Shown piece by piece: positions 11,500-23,700 of a DNA stretch of 64,000 nt. Where the stretch lies: positions 10,882,501-10,946,500 of the forward strand of contig JAEOAD010000024.1 in the NCBI GenBank assembly GCA_036365145.1, read 5' to 3'. Below the pieces are notes generated by a model. It did no database searches. It saw only the letters and a list, made by a program, of their open reading frames with translations, and had not been told where the DNA came from. This DNA comes from Orientallactaga sibirica. Its lineage: Eukaryota > Chordata > Mammalia > Rodentia > Dipodidae. Both the position numbers and the translations under genes were made by a program. Position 1 is the first letter of the stretch, and each line of letters begins with the position of its first letter.

Positions 11500-12375
11500 T
11501 ATCTTTTAGTTTGCTATCCAGGAGGAAGATTTCTATGGTACCAATTCATTTTGCATTTGGTTTTGTATATATTTCCTCTCTCTATTTCATCTCCCCCCCA
11601 AACCCTCCCATCCTTCTTATCTGTCCCTTGAGTTGCTTGGCTTATAACTCCCAGTACCAGAAATTGGTTACAGCCCACATTGAACTGTTGACCAGAGAGA
11701 CCTATAAGGATGGAGCCCATAACAATACAGGCTTCTGCCAAAGCACTTGATTACCTCCCTGAGGTAAAAGGTAAGATCATATTGCTGAATATACCATGTG
11801 CTGCCCATAGAGAACATTAAGAGATTGGGCTGAGTCTGGAAGGAAGCCAGTTCTCAGATATTTAGCCCATACAGTGCTGAAAAGTGCTATAGGAGCTTCT
11901 AGGGGAAAATGGCCAACAATGTTGCGACCAAACAGGGTACTCCACTGTAGGAAAACAAGTAGCCTGAGCAAATTTAAACACCTGTGAAATAGTTGGACCC
12001 AGGCTACGTGGGTAACCAATGGCTTTCTAATTGGCTAAGAGATCTGTTCAGTGGCTAGGAACCTGTAGCTGGTACTTGGAAACAAGTCAGAATCCTGTGG
12101 AGACCAAGGGTATGGATTCCAATGAGAAGCTCTCAACAGTCTTTGTCCAAAATTGAGGCAATACCCATCAAAATCTCTCTAAATTAATAATACTTATCCC
12201 CTTAAACCTAACCTGATCTCACCCTCCATTAGAGAATCTGATTTATTTTTCAGAAAGCAGTAAGAACCAAGGACAACCAAAATCTATCAAGACAGGAATA
12301 GATACATGACTCACTGGAAGGAGATGAACCACCTCTGGCCTGACAGCTAGGGCCTAGGTTAACCACAGAGCAACT
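11500..12375 (+). mobile_element. Probable L1 3' UTR block
   Basis: Segments such as ccagtaccagaaattggttac, ctcagatatttagcccatac and ctgtagctggtacttgg, followed by cagaatcctgtggagacc, parallel the 3' UTR of the LINE-1 at 53.2-54.4 kb (ggtactgaaaacctaatcaaaatcctatgg). The subfamily is different or older. A 143-codon frame across 11319-11750 straddles this block and the LTR fragment and has no domain I recognise. Confidence 0.4.
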
Positions 12376-12690
12376 GGCAAGATGAGTGAGGGTGCTGCTT
12401 CCATAGGCAGACTGACAACTTGTGTCAGCGTGATGGAGAATAAGCCTGTAATTCAAGCATTGCAAAGACACAGGCAGCATGATATATTGGGCTTGCTGGC
12501 TAACTTGTCTAGACAAATTGGTGAGCTCCAGGTTCAGTGAGACTATCTTGCAAAATACAGTGAACAGTGATTGGGGAAGACACCCAACCTTTCACATGTA
12601 TACTTGTGCTTGCTCACATCCACAAATACACATATTCTCATACATGCACAAACATACATACACAAATGGATGTACAGCACATACATATCT
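12376..12690 (+). mobile_element. B4 SINE
   Basis: A tRNA/ID-like head is followed by cctgtaattcaagcattgc, gggcttgctggctaacttgtc, gtgagctccaggttcagtgag, tgattggggaagacaccc and a CA-rich tail. This is the standard order of rodent B4. Confidence 0.75.
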
Positions 12691-12792
12691 ACAAAAAGTA
12701 ACTGCTACGATTAGTAACAACCATGAATCCTCCACCTTTCCTCTTTCTAAAATGGAGAGTTTGTATGTAGGTTATTTTGTCCATCTTTTAAA

Positions 12793-12992
12793 AAATACTT
12801 TCTTTTTATTTATTTATTTAAGAGAAAAAAGGGAGAGAGAGGGAGTGAAGGATAGAGAAGGAATGGATATGCCAGGGCCTCCAGACACTGAAAACAAATT
12901 ACATACACGTGAACCATGTTATACATCAGGTTTATGTGGGTCCTTTGGCTTTGCAGGCATGTGCCTTAACTGCTAAGCCTTCTCTCCAGCCT
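12793..12992 (-). mobile_element. B2-like SINE, antisense
   Basis: The plus strand starts with the antisense tail (tttatttatttatttaagag) and ends with the antisense head (gccttaactgctaagccttctctccagcc). Short catctttt flanks at 12782 and 12993 look like the target duplication. Confidence 0.85.
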
Positions 12993-13297
12993 CATCTTTT
13001 CTATTGTATATTGAGAATGTGAATGCTTAAGTGGGGCACAGTAATCTTATCAATATTAAAGAGAATGGTGTCAGAAATTCTGAGGTTTTGAAGTTGGCAA
13101 CATAGTTAAATGAGAAAATCAGTGTATTTTCATTCAGAGCATAATATTCAATGTTCATAGAGGAAAGAAAAAGCAGTGAATTTCTATAACAATAAAAATT
13201 TGGATCATTGTAGAATATATTATCAAAAGCAAACAGTGATAAGCCTTGTTCATCTCCCAGTTTGATGAAGTGGAAGTAGACATTTAAAAACTAGTAT

Positions 13298-13518
13298 TGG
13301 AAAGCTGGCTTAGCAATTAAGGCATTTGCTTACAAAGCCTAAGTTCCCATGTTCAATTCCCAAATACCTATGTAAGCCAGATGCACAAGGTGGCACAGGC
13401 ATCTTGAGTCTGCTTGCAATGGCAGGAAGCCCTGGTGCACCCATTCTCTCTCTCTCCCTCCATCTCTCTCTCTCTCTCTGACTCTGACTTTTTCTCTCTC
13501 TCAAATAAATAAAATAAC
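13298..13518 (+). mobile_element. B2-like SINE
   Basis: Head gctggcttagcaattaaggc, box-B-like gttcaattccc, body gccagatgcacaaggtggc, CT tract and AAATAAATAAAA tail. Confidence 0.88.
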
Positions 13519-14270
13519 CTAAAAATCTTTACAAACTTAATGGTTGGGTTATTCAGAGATATTATCAGCCAACTGAATGCACATATATAGACAACATTGC
13601 AAGTCTATGCAGGGGCTTGAAGAAACACTGTATGTATCATACAACTATCTTAACTTTGGGAGAGTTTATGAACCAACAGAACCTGGAGACAAGCAGGTCT
13701 GACACTGGACCTAGCCTACTACTTGAAACAGAGCCAATCTCACAGGCTCCCACATCTCTGGATAAATTTATGTAATGTGTATGAAAGCTAGTTATAGTTG
13801 AGGGTAGTCTGTAACTTGAAATTTAATTCATATAACATGAGGTTGAGATATCAGAAAAAAATCTATATTTCCCTTTCTCTTATACATTGGCTAAGACCAT
13901 GTTAAAGAAGTTATTTTTGTTTTTGTTTTTGTTCTTAAGTTTTGATATTGTGTGTGTAACAAATCAGCCATGGACAGATTGAAGTTTTTGTACTCTTTGC
14001 AAATTACTGATATGTTTTTAGGATTCTAGTGTGGGTATGAACATGATATTCTGAGCCACACCCTTCCACAACCCAGCCTACTTTCAGACAGAGAGACAGG
14101 CTTAAGGCTATTTTATTAAGAGCCATAGTTTCATATTGCTCTAGCATGAAAGTCCCTTGTGCTGTAGGAAAGTAACAACACTGGGCAGGGCAGAAAGAGG
14201 AGCTGCAGGAGCAGAACAAATAATGTGGACATACTTCAAACTGAACTAATAGGAGACAGATTGGCTAAGC
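13519..14270. other. No gene seen
   Basis: Unrecognised sequence. It includes a TTTTTG-repeat patch at 13913-13934 and no coding signal. Confidence 0.5.
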
Positions 14271-14274
14271 TGTC

Positions 14275-14775
14275 AGGGTAACAGAGCCCCAAAAGTGAGT
14301 GGTATTTTTCTGCTTGACAAGGAGTGGAAAATATCACTAAGCCTACAAAAACCTAGATGACTTCCTTATCTTCTTTCTTTCCTGGAAAGTTATACTTTCT
14401 GGGAAAGATTTCTAAATTAAGCTTGCACTCTTCCCTGATGACAGAAACTCTGATTCTTACCTAAGATTTCTAGAACTATTGCTCCATAACACAGAAACCC
14501 ATTTTTTTCTTCCTTAGAAACTAAAAAATGTAGTCCTTATCACATAGGACCAGAATATGTAAATCTAGTCCTTGGCATTTAACAACATGTACCATGATCC
14601 ATAAAAACTCTAACTAAAATCACACAATGAGTTCCCCTCTGACCTGAGACTCCCTCCAATCTGTACATACAGGAGTCTTTCCTTTTCTATCAAACTCTAA
14701 TAAACTTCTTCTAAAATCTACATTTCACACCCCTGTAGTCTGTGAATCTTATTCATCATATTCATAAAACAAGAA
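14275..14775 (+). mobile_element. Probable solo LTR (ERV class I type)
   Basis: The stretch ends like a retroviral LTR R-U5. It has a cluster of ctctgacctgagactccctc, ggagtctttcctttt, aactctaataaacttct (polyadenylation signal aataaa) and ccctgtagtctgtgaatctt. The 5' edge is unclear and no internal region adjoins. Confidence 0.45.
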
Positions 14776-14899
14776 TCCAAAAAGTCCACTGACTTGATTT
14801 GAATTCTAGCACCTTAGCTCCTGAGTTACAGCACACCAAAGAGCCTAGATAAGACTCTGTCACTCTCAAGGTCACACCAGAATCCCCATATCAGAATTG

Positions 14900-15050
14900 A
14901 GAGCAATATATCGTCTCTCACACCTGCAATTCTAGCACCTGGGAGACCAAGGATTGCCATCTGTCCAGTTCAAGTCTGGCTACATAGTGTGTTTAAAGTC
15001 TGGCTGTGAAATTGGGTAAGACTATTTCTCAATAAATGAATGAATAAATA
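14900..15050 (+). mobile_element. Old B1 SINE
   Basis: A diverged 7SL-derived monomer: cacacctgcaattctagcacc, gggagaccaaggattgc, gtctggctacatagtgtg, then gactatttctcaataaatg. It lacks the family's young landmarks. Confidence 0.6.
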
Positions 15051-15870
15051 TATAAAATTCTTATGAAAAAGAGAATTTCAAAGAAAATTTTCACTGTAAT
15101 TTTAGTATGGGATAATTTTGAAGAGAGAGGAAGAAAACAAACAAAGAGAGAGAGAGAATGAGAATGAACATGAGAGGTGGAGGACAAAGGCCTCATATAA
15201 CGAGCAGTACCAGAAGAAGAAGGGGTAGTGCTGGGGAACTTCTTTGCATTCTGTGCCATTAAACTATGAGAATTAAATATGGAAATGAACTATGGGAAAG
15301 AACTCTGGGGATAATTCCTAAGGACCTTACAAATAGCTTTTGTGATATTGCTGGAAGATGCTAAATTCCTTACTTGTAACTTCCTTTAAAACTAATCTTA
15401 CACCTGTGAAATCCATTTGCTTAATTTAATGTGACCAGGTTTCCTCTGCGTTGGTATACCTTTGGCTTGAACAGCACAGATGACCAATATTTACAAACAA
15501 TGTTTAAGATGCTGACTGATCTTAAGCTATCCTCTTTGCATAATTTCCAGACAGAACTAACTAAACTCTTGACTCAGAGCAAACATGCGTGTGTAAGGAG
15601 TGCTGGTCAAAGTATGGAAGACAGCAAAGTCAGTAACTCTATGCCCACAGAACTGTTGAAAGCAGGTGGGCTTAATATGATTACATTAGTGATCAAAGAA
15701 TATATGTGTTCTAGGTCAGCAGAGACCAGAAGGTCATACCCCCAAATCCCTTCCTTTAACAAATGTTTAGGCATGACCCAAAGCCAAAAGCTCATTATAT
15801 GCCAAACAGGCAAGAATAGAAAACAACCTCTCTCTATTTAAAATTATAAGAGAAGAAGTAACATGTCATA
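15051..15870. other. No supported gene; one 136-codon frame
   Basis: A 136-codon open frame on + (15431-15841) has no recognisable domain. Its length is near what chance gives for about 128,000 codon positions of AT-rich sequence, and an L1 relic starts just after it. I do not call it a gene. Confidence 0.5.
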
Positions 15871-15879
15871 AAAATGAAA

Positions 15880-16457
15880 ACCCGTCACAATAAAAGATTT
15901 CTAAACAGAAATTCTCAGAGAGGGCATTCCAAGCTCTGAAAGGCAATTACCATCAACTCAGAATAAAAGTAAAACTTCTTGACAAACACAAATAAAAGGA
16001 ATTTGTGATGACTAAGATAGCACCACAGAAGATACTTAAAGCAAGCTTGCATGCTGAAGAGAAAGGTACATGCATCCATAATATCACAGGAAGGAAGCAA
16101 ATGAATTTGAATAGTAAATAAGAAAATGGTGACAAACAAAAGCAACAAAATAACAGAAATTAGTACATATGTTTCAAATATAAATGAATACTAATGGTCT
16201 AGATTATCCAAAGAAATGACACCAATGAGTAGACTACATGAAAAAATAGGCCCATTTATTTATTGCCTAAAAGAAATCCTTATCATTGTCAAAAATAAGC
16301 AGCCTTAAACCAGGCATGGTGGCACACATCTTTAATCCCAGCACTCGGGAGGTGGGAGGCAGAGGTAGGAGGTTCATCATGAATTTGAGGACACCCTGAG
16401 ACTGCATAGTGAATTCCAGGTCAGCCTGAGCAAGAGTGAACCCCTACCTCTAAAAAC

Positions 16458-16496
<39 letters not shown>

Positions 16497-16600
16497 AGAA
16501 AGAAAGAAGCTGACTCAAGGGCAAAATGATAGAGAAAGGTTTAACAAACCATTCGTATACCCTAGAATATATAGAGATAAATATAGATATACTTTTGTGT
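15880..16600 (+). mobile_element. Old L1 fragment (ORF1 end to ORF2 start), split by a B1
   Basis: The segment gagggcattccaagctctg encodes the RAFQALKG-type C-terminal ORF1 region. An inter-ORF stretch follows (gaagagaaaggtac), then ataaatgaatactaatggtc and gcctaaaagaaatccttatc, corresponding to the start of the endonuclease. A B1 interrupts at 16307. The L1 seems to resume after it (ctgactcaagggcaaaatgat) before fading. Many stops; dead. Confidence 0.7.
16307..16503 (+). mobile_element. B1 SINE with long poly(A)
   Basis: Landmarks: aaaccaggcatggtggcac, tctttaatcccagcactcgg, gtgaattccaggtcagcctg, and a 34-base A-run at 16461-16494. It sits inside the L1 fragment. Confidence 0.92.
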
Positions 16601-16680
16601 ATATGTATGTGCTGTAGTTCACTTAGTATTAAAACATGTTCATCACTTGAACATATATAAATTTTAAAAACTCTTCAAAG

Positions 16681-16842
16681 AAGCCGGGCGTGGTGGTGCA
16701 TGCCTTTAATCCCAGCACTTGGGAGGCAGAGGTAGGAGGATTGCCGTGAGTTCAAGGCCACCCTGAGACTACATAGTTAATTCCAGGTCAGCCTAGGCCA
16801 GAGTGAAACCCTACCTCGAAAAACAAAACAACAACAACAAAA
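16681..16842 (+). mobile_element. B1 SINE with target-site duplication
   Basis: A near-consensus copy (gccgggcgtggtggtgcatg to cctacctcgaaaaac). Flanks aaaaactcttcaaag (16666-16680) and aaaaattcttcaaag (16839-16853) form a 15-bp target duplication with one mismatch, indicating a fairly young insertion. Confidence 0.95.
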
Positions 16843-16929
16843 ATTCTTCAAAGGATTATATACAATTTAATGTAATCCTTAAATAACTTTACATACACTT
16901 AGGTATGTGGTTGATGGAAAAAGTTATGT

Positions 16930-17470
16930 ATCCCTATGGCTCATGGCCTCCTCTGCCATAGACTTTAAACTGCCCTGAAAGCACTACACTTCATGTTCAT
17001 ATTCACATATTAATGCTACTCTCACTTCTGGTTAGAGAAACTTCTCTTTTCAGATGGCAATGACTACTGGGATCACCCAAAAGGTAACATAGTGCTGAAA
17101 AGAAGGGACAGAGGGGTGTCCAGCACTGAAACATCTCTATCACACCCTTCAAGGTTCAGGGTGCACTGGGAAAAGGTGGCAGAAAGAATGTAAGAGCCAA
17201 ATGAATTGTACCACTCCTTACAACGCAACTGTCCAGACAGAAATTGGCCATGATATCCATGACCTCGCAGTGCCTAGCAATACCTTCACAAGACCCTCAT
17301 AATAGGAGAAAAAGATGATGACATCAAATTAAAAGAGAGATTAATGCAAGAGGGAGGAGATATGATGGAGAGTGGTGTTTTGAAGGGGAATGGGAGAGAA
17401 GAGGGGAGGGGAGGGAAGTATCATGGTTTATGGTCTGTAAGTATAGAAGTTGTCAATAAAACATAAGCTT
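16930..17470 (+). mobile_element. 5'-truncated LINE-1 3' end
   Basis: Collinear with the 3' UTR of the L1 at 48-54.4 kb: aaactgccctgaaagcactac, actgggatcacccaaaaggt, gtgtccagcactgaaacatc, gacctcgcag and the G-rich tract. It ends with gtctgtaagtatagaagttg, then caataaaac (polyadenylation signal). Confidence 0.85.
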
Positions 17471-17769
17471 TGTCTATGTTAATTTTAACTCTATACAAAC
17501 TGTGAGTAAAATACATCAATTTTCAAATGTCATCTTTTAAATTTTTGGTTTCCTTCTTTATGAATATCATGAAAGCCACAAATATCATGAGCTTCATTTC
17601 ATTCCCATGCCTGGTCTTCTTGTTTGTGAGTAGAGTTACTGACTTTGTAATTCACTGTAATGCTTGGCAACCATTAGTATTGACCAATCTAAGTCTATAA
17701 ATAAAAATTTCCAAGGTAATATAAATTTAGTTGTGTATGGAATGCTGACAAACATCACAGCCTCATTTT

Positions 17770-18017
17770 TTTAATTATTATTTTTTTAGTATTTGAGGCA
17801 GGGTTTCATTATAGCCCAGGTGGCCATGGAACTCACTCTCTGTAGCTCAGGCTGTTCTTGCACTCATGGCATTCCTACTACCTCAGCCTTCAGAGTGCTG
17901 TGCTCCACCACTCTTGGTAAGTGACTTTTGTATTCAGGCTTTTTATATGGGTTTAGGAGATCAGAACTCAGGTACGAGTGCTTACATGGCATGCAATTTT
18001 TCTCCCTAACCCCTGTT
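17770..18017 (-). mobile_element. B4-like SINE, antisense (B1 part plus ID-like part)
   Basis: Antisense B1 (gaggcagggtttcattatagc, tggaactcactctctgtagc) is followed by ttatatgggtttaggagatc and agaactcaggtacgagtgc, the antisense tRNA-like half. Diverged. Confidence 0.6.
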
Positions 18018-18114
18018 GTTTCTATCTTATTTATCATTTCAACAAATAGTTTCCTAAAGTATCATTCTCACACTAAAAACTGATAAGCTTGAATGTGACA
18101 AATACTTTACTTTT

Positions 18115-18495
18115 GAGTTTGATAAAGGATTGAGAAGAAGGCACAGTGGTGTGTTCAGCACTAAGTAAGACATCAGTACAATGCTCTCCAATGCTCAAAT
18201 ACCATTGCATAAAACGGAGCAGAAAGAATGTAAGAGCCAGAGGGAGGGGAGAAGTGCTCTGCATTACAGTCTTCCAGACATTAATGGCCATTGCATTCAT
18301 GACTTCACAGTGGCTGCTGCTGTGTACAAAAGGCCTGCATAAGTATGAAGCAAGGTAAAAGTATGACAAGTTGGAAAGAAGAAGGGGTTCAGTGGGAGTT
18401 CATATAGAAGGGGAGACAAAAAGGGTGGTGGGAGGGGATTATGAATAGGGTGCATTGTGGATATGAATGGAAGGTGTCAATAAAATGTGTGTAAA
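18115..18495 (+). mobile_element. Older LINE-1 3' end
   Basis: Parallels the 16.9-kb and 53.9-kb 3' UTR copies: aagaaggcacagtggtgtg, cagaaagaatgtaagagccag, gtcttccagacattaatggcc, and gaaggtgtcaataaaatgtg at the end. More diverged than the 16.9-kb copy, and only about 650 bp downstream of it. Confidence 0.75.
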
Positions 18496-20974
18496 AATTC
18501 AATTATTATTAAGATGCAAGTCCAGTTTGTAGCTAAGTGGAACAATTGTCTAGTGATGCATATGACTGAGCTCAATTCCCATCATTGCATAATAATGGAA
18601 ATTGTAATAATTATTACTAATAATAATTGAAGAATAAATAAACGGTCAGCTTCTCTGTTCTCAGATGGATTTCTAAGTGCAGAGGGATGAGAGAAGAATG
18701 AAGGCTGTGAACCTGCATTCACCATCGACCTGCAGAGCTTGTTTCTGTTCATTGACCAAGGGGCCTCAGCAGTTAACATGGAGAAGGTTTGCCTTAAATT
18801 TGTGGAACTGTTGTCATGGCAACTGCATTTCTATGCATCACTGCTTGTATCAGATCAGGAACAGAATTGAGAAAAAGTTCCCTCCTCAAACATAAGACGC
18901 ACAAGTAAAATTCTGCAGTCCTTATACAAGACTGATGTACCTGTGTGAATGGACGTGCGTGTGTATGTTTATGCTAACATTGTGCAAAAAGGAAAGAAGA
19001 ATGTCCTTAGGAATTTATAAATCATTTTTTCTTGAGTGATGTTATGTGTATTTGATTTCATTAAACAGCATTTTTAAGTTTAGAATGAGAGAACATAAAA
19101 AGAAAATACCTTAGACTGTGACGGACTTACTGAAATCAAACCAGATTAATAGATTGGACATGATTAATATACCTTTAGTCTTTTGTGTCTTTGAAAATAA
19201 ATGTCATAGTATATGCATAAAAGGCTCATTCTACACAAAGAATTAAGCAAGCAGTTTCAGGCAGTTTTCTCTGACATATATTGATATGTGTGATACTTAT
19301 AGAACAATGAATTATACTAAATAAGCTGGTGTAGTGACTAAATGAGCTAAAACTTTCAGTTAGTGCAAATTTATACCACTGTTATGTATCAGGTACTGTT
19401 GTGCCTGATAAGATGGGAATGACATTAACTGCTTCTTCACAAGTGTTGCTGGAGACTCTAGTGGGATGGCAGAGAGGTGCCTTCTTACTGCTAAGTGTGT
19501 CTAGAAGCCAGCCAAGAGAGTGTTTACTAATTGAGACTAGGATCACCTTGCTGTGGCCACAGGAAGACAGGGCACCAAGCCTGGCTGTCTCTGACAGCAC
19601 ACCACAGGGACCCCCTGAGAGCCTGGCAAGGATGACTGTGTCAGGTACATTTGTCACCAGGCATGACAAAGTAGCTGTAGTTCAGTGTGTTGTACACAGA
19701 CTGAAGTAGACTGTTTACTCTTTCATAGTTTTCTGCTTATTATTTGAAAGCTTGTCTTACTAGCTTCTTCCATTGCTAGTGCTTGACTATGAAAAGCAGA
19801 ATTTCCTCGTTTCTTCATCTGTGAGAATTTCAGATTACTGTTTCCACTTAATGAATTCTGCTGTATAGAAGGCAAAATAAAACCCAAAGAACTCACCATG
19901 TCATAACTTGAGATCTAAGGTCTCTAGACAGCATGCTTTCCAGCCATCCCTTTGCGTTACTAGATTCCCATCTCCATTGCTAGAGTTTTAGTTGTAGTTG
20001 TATGAGGAAATGGGATGTCAACTTCTCCTTTTTAAAGGAAGCCTGCCACCATGCTTTCAAGCATTCTCACACTCACATGGACTTCTCTGACTGCTTTTAC
20101 TGATGGTTTCACTTCAATTCTTTATCTTTTTCAAGCTGAAGCAACTTTCTAAAAGTAAGTCCCTTTAATATTCTCCCATTGTCTTCTCATAACCTTATTT
20201 CTCATCCTGGAATATAAACCTACATGTAATGCAGTTCTCTTATCATTTTTATTACTACTTTTTCTCCTGCATAAGGATGAAATTTGTTTTTTTTTTTGGG
20301 GGGGGTTCTCTTTATGCTCTTAGAACAGTCAACATTTGCTCCATTATACACTAATATTGTGCAAAAAGGAAAGAAGAATGTCCTTAGGAATTTATAAACT
20401 CAATTTTTTCTCTATCCTTCAACTCAACCTTGTCAGGGACTGGCAGCATGTCTCCTTTTTTGAATGTATGTATCTGCTCCCATAAATTCTTTAATTTGAA
20501 ATTTTATACATTAGCTTGTCTAGACTGGTACTAACATTTTGGTAAAATCTCATTACCTCACTTTGTTTTATTTTTAATAGTAAAGAATGGTCATAAAAAT
20601 CTTAATTGAAATAAATATTAATTAAATTATAAACAAAATATTATAAAATCATATGTATATAGAAAAGTTTATAGCTTTTCTTAAGTTTGTTAATTTTTTT
20701 TAAAAAATACATGTTATTAAGAATATGTGCCTATGTATCAGGTGCATTATGTACATCTTTGAATATAATATTGGAATTGCAAAATGTATTAGAACATTTT
20801 GAATTAGAACAAGTGGAGTGCCTCTCTACATGACTTTAAATAAGCTTTGTGGTATTATTTTGAAATATAAAGTTTTATTTAATTTTATCATTAGTAATTA
20901 TATTTTATAATTAAAGTAAGGCTAGACAATTTTACCTTTTTTACTAAGAAGGAATGATCCTGCATTCTAGTTCT
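18496..20974. other. Mostly unannotated old sequence
   Basis: No exon could be supported. A 102-codon frame at 19401-19709 (+) overlaps a 95-codon frame on the other strand and a segment like an ancient repeat (tatgtatcaggtactgttgtg). A 43-bp exact repeat links 18979-19021 to 20356-20398. A T/G run lies at 20287-20306. Confidence 0.5.
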
Positions 20975-20984
20975 CTGGATAATA

Positions 20985-21185
20985 GAGCCAATCTGTCACT
21001 TTTTAAGTACTCAGTGTACCAGGAGTCAGAGCTGAACTGGGCTCCTGGGCTCTATTTCTTACTTTGTTTATGACTCACTGTGTAACCTTTGGAAAGTCAT
21101 TTAACCTTCTGTGACCAAGTTACCTTGTTATAAAAAAGAAACAGCACCATTTCATTCTCAAGGGTTTGAAGTTCAGTAATTCATA
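20985..21185 (+). mobile_element. MIR (ancient tRNA-derived SINE)
   Basis: The order cctgggctctatttcttac, tgactcactgtgtaacctttgg, aaagtcatttaaccttctg matches the conserved MIR core. It is old, shared with other mammals and expected to be inactive. Confidence 0.75.
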
Positions 21186-21715
21186 TGTGAAGTCATTTTG
21201 AAAGATTTCTACACACACATATGGCATAAATTGATATTTGACCTATTATACCAATGTCAACACCCAATTCAGAAAATGTGGACTTGATTCATAAGCCCAT
21301 TATCTAAAAAGTCTGCATTTTTTCTGTGTTGTGATTTTTCCAAAGAAAAGTTGGATTGCTTTCTAAACCCAATAAGTCAAACATTGCCATTGGTAGTAAA
21401 CTAATCTGTGATATATTCAATAAACTAAGTACACAGATGTCTGTTTCTCTATGGTAATCTGTAAATCTTTAGTATTTGTGGAATTGTTCCTAAATTGCCA
21501 CCCTGATTATTATTTAGTGCATATTTTCTCAAAATTTTAATTGTTTCAAAAACAAAACCTCTACACATTTATCATATATTTGAAAAAAATTATCATGTAT
21601 CTGATAAATTTCAGTTAGAAGAAAATCTATATCAGTGACTTATAACCTACTAAGTAAGAAAATGAGGATAAAAACTAATAAATGTCACCTTTTGAATTAA
21701 AGCATTGTCATTAAA
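21186..21715. other. No gene seen
   Basis: AT-rich, unrecognised. Confidence 0.5.
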
Positions 21716-21719
21716 GGAA

Positions 21720-21931
21720 CAGTTATTGTATGGGTATGAAGTGTTCCTTATAGTCTCTTATGATGAAGGCTTAATCTCTTGCAGGAATGGTTGGAAGGTA
21801 ATGGGATCATGAGGGCACTACCTTTTTCAATGTACTAATTATTGATGAATTCACATACGAATGAACTATTAGGAATTGGAGCATATTTAGAAGAAATAGG
21901 TAACTGTTTTGGAATCTCATGGTCCTGGTCT

Positions 21932-21968
<37 letters not shown>

Positions 21969-22200
21969 CTCCTCTTATTTTCTTTCTGTTCCTCCTTTTC
22001 CTCTCCCACCCTTTGTCCATCCTCCCTCTTGCTCCTGGTAGGAATCCAGGAGCTGAGTGTTGAGAGACCTCCTAGGTCACCAGCTCCCACCACCATGCTG
22101 TTCTGACTCTTTACAAGTTTACATCAACAGAACCACCCAACATGGGAGGAATAGTCTGGAAATGTGAGTCAAAATACAATAAATAAAACATACCACCTTT
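21720..22200 (+). mobile_element. MLT1-like MaLR LTR
   Basis: The start (tgggtatgaagtgttcc, gaaggcttaatctcttgcag) is followed by atggttggaaggtaatggg and atcatgagggcactacc. Further along come gaattcacatacgaatgaac, a CT tract at 21936-21965 and an aaataaaac-type 3' end. This follows the layout of old mammalian MLT1 LTRs. No second LTR is seen. Confidence 0.55.
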
Positions 22201-22735
22201 TTAGATCACTTCAGTCAGATATAATGTCACAGTTTCCAAAAGGCACTAAGCATAATGGCAAGAATAGAAACACATAAGATGCCCATTAGGATTTTGCCTA
22301 GTTATGTAATATGTTTACATGATGGAAATATTTCTGGATATTCTCTTAAATTTGAAAATATATTAAGGAAATAATATTTAACTTTAAATATCAATCTCTC
22401 TTTTAGTGACATTTTTCATTTGGCAAAACAAAATGATTCAATAGTTTATTTTTCTTTCAAATTTGGTGAACAGACCCCCTTCACTCTTTCATATGTCTTA
22501 GGTGCACCATATAGTTTCTATATTAATATAAAAAATTTTCTGTAACATATTTTTATCAAAACTGCTCTTCAAATTTAAACTGCAAGTTTTTAAACTGATC
22601 TTTTATAAAAATAAAATTTCAGTTGACTTCTTTATTACTGAATGTGGTCTATAGATTAAATACACTCATTGAAATAGCTAATGATGTTCTTCACAGAAAG
22701 AAAAAATATCTAAAATTATATGGATATAAGAGAGT
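22201..22735. other. No gene seen
   Basis: AT-rich; no family recognised. Confidence 0.5.
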
Positions 22736-22739
22736 CAAA

Positions 22740-23700
22740 TAGGCAAATCAATTTTAACCAGAATGATATATTGTGGAAATATGACAAAAAATGATTTCCA
22801 ATTACACTACAGAAAAATAGTCACAAAAATAACATAGTAATGGCACAAAAATAGACATGTAGACCAAAGAAATAGAAAAAAAAAAAAAAGATATTCAGAA
22901 GCACTACACACAGTTTTAGTCATTGAATAGTTCACAAAGATGTAGGAAACCATTGAAAAAAGTGACACCTCCTGCAGCAAATAAAAAAACAGACCATTTG
23001 TATGGAGAAAAAGGAAATTTGATCCATATCTCTCACTCTGGATCTAAGAACTTAATGTTGGATCTGAAAGTTTGAAAATGTTAGAGGAAAACAGGACAAT
23101 CACTTTAAGACATAGCCAACAGCAGCAACATTCTAAAAGGGATTCCAATGACACAGAAAATAAAACCTGTAATTGGCAAAGGAATTGCATGAATTTACAA
23201 TGTTTCCACAGAGCAAAAGAAGGAATCATAGAAGGTGTAGTCTTCTGAGTAGAAACCTAAAGACTTTTCAAAATACACATCATCTGGGTAGCTAGTTAAT
23301 ACATAGACTATATAGAAAATCTAAAAACAAAATAGATGTCAAGAATATATAAATCTTTCAAATAATAAATGACATTATAAATTGAATATACAGTTTTCTG
23401 AAGAAGAAACAAAACTGGTCAATAAATATTTGGAAAAAAAATGTTCAACGTCCTTAGTCATCAGGAAAATGCAAACCAAAACTCTCTTTAAATTCTATCT
23501 AGGCTCAGTCAGAATGACTATCCTCAGAAAGGCAAAGAGAACAAATGCTCAAATGGTGTGGGAAAAGATGGACCCTTATTCACTCACTGATGGGAGTATA
23601 AACTGTTGGAGCCATTGAGAAAACCAGTATAGATGATTCTTAAGAAATGAAAAATAGTGCTGCAATGTGAGCCAGCTTTACTACTCCTGAATAAAATAAC
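22740..23700 (+). mobile_element. Old LINE-1 ORF2 3' half
   Basis: Frame fragments read like the C-terminal part of L1 ORF2: the tacactacagaaaaatagtc segment, then aaatagacatgtagacc, tgttagaggaaaacaggac, and ggaaaatgcaaaccaaaac. ggtgtgggaaaagatggac and gatgggagtataaactg follow. Numerous stops and indels, and no 3' UTR of the local young type. Confidence 0.75.

Noticed and set aside
11319..11750. 143-codon plus-strand frame as a gene
   Set aside because: It spans an antisense LTR fragment and an L1 3' UTR-like block, with no domain.
12479..12976. 165-codon plus-strand frame as a gene
   Set aside because: It runs through a B4 SINE and into an antisense B2-like SINE; the codons are repeat sequence.
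15431..15841. 136-codon plus-strand open frame as a small gene
   Set aside because: No motif, no supporting splice or promoter evidence, length near chance, and adjacent to an L1 relic.
19401..19709. 102-codon frame, with an overlapping frame on the other strand, as coding
   Set aside because: Open on both strands, low complexity of evidence, and the start resembles an ancient mammalian repeat. Kept only as a note.
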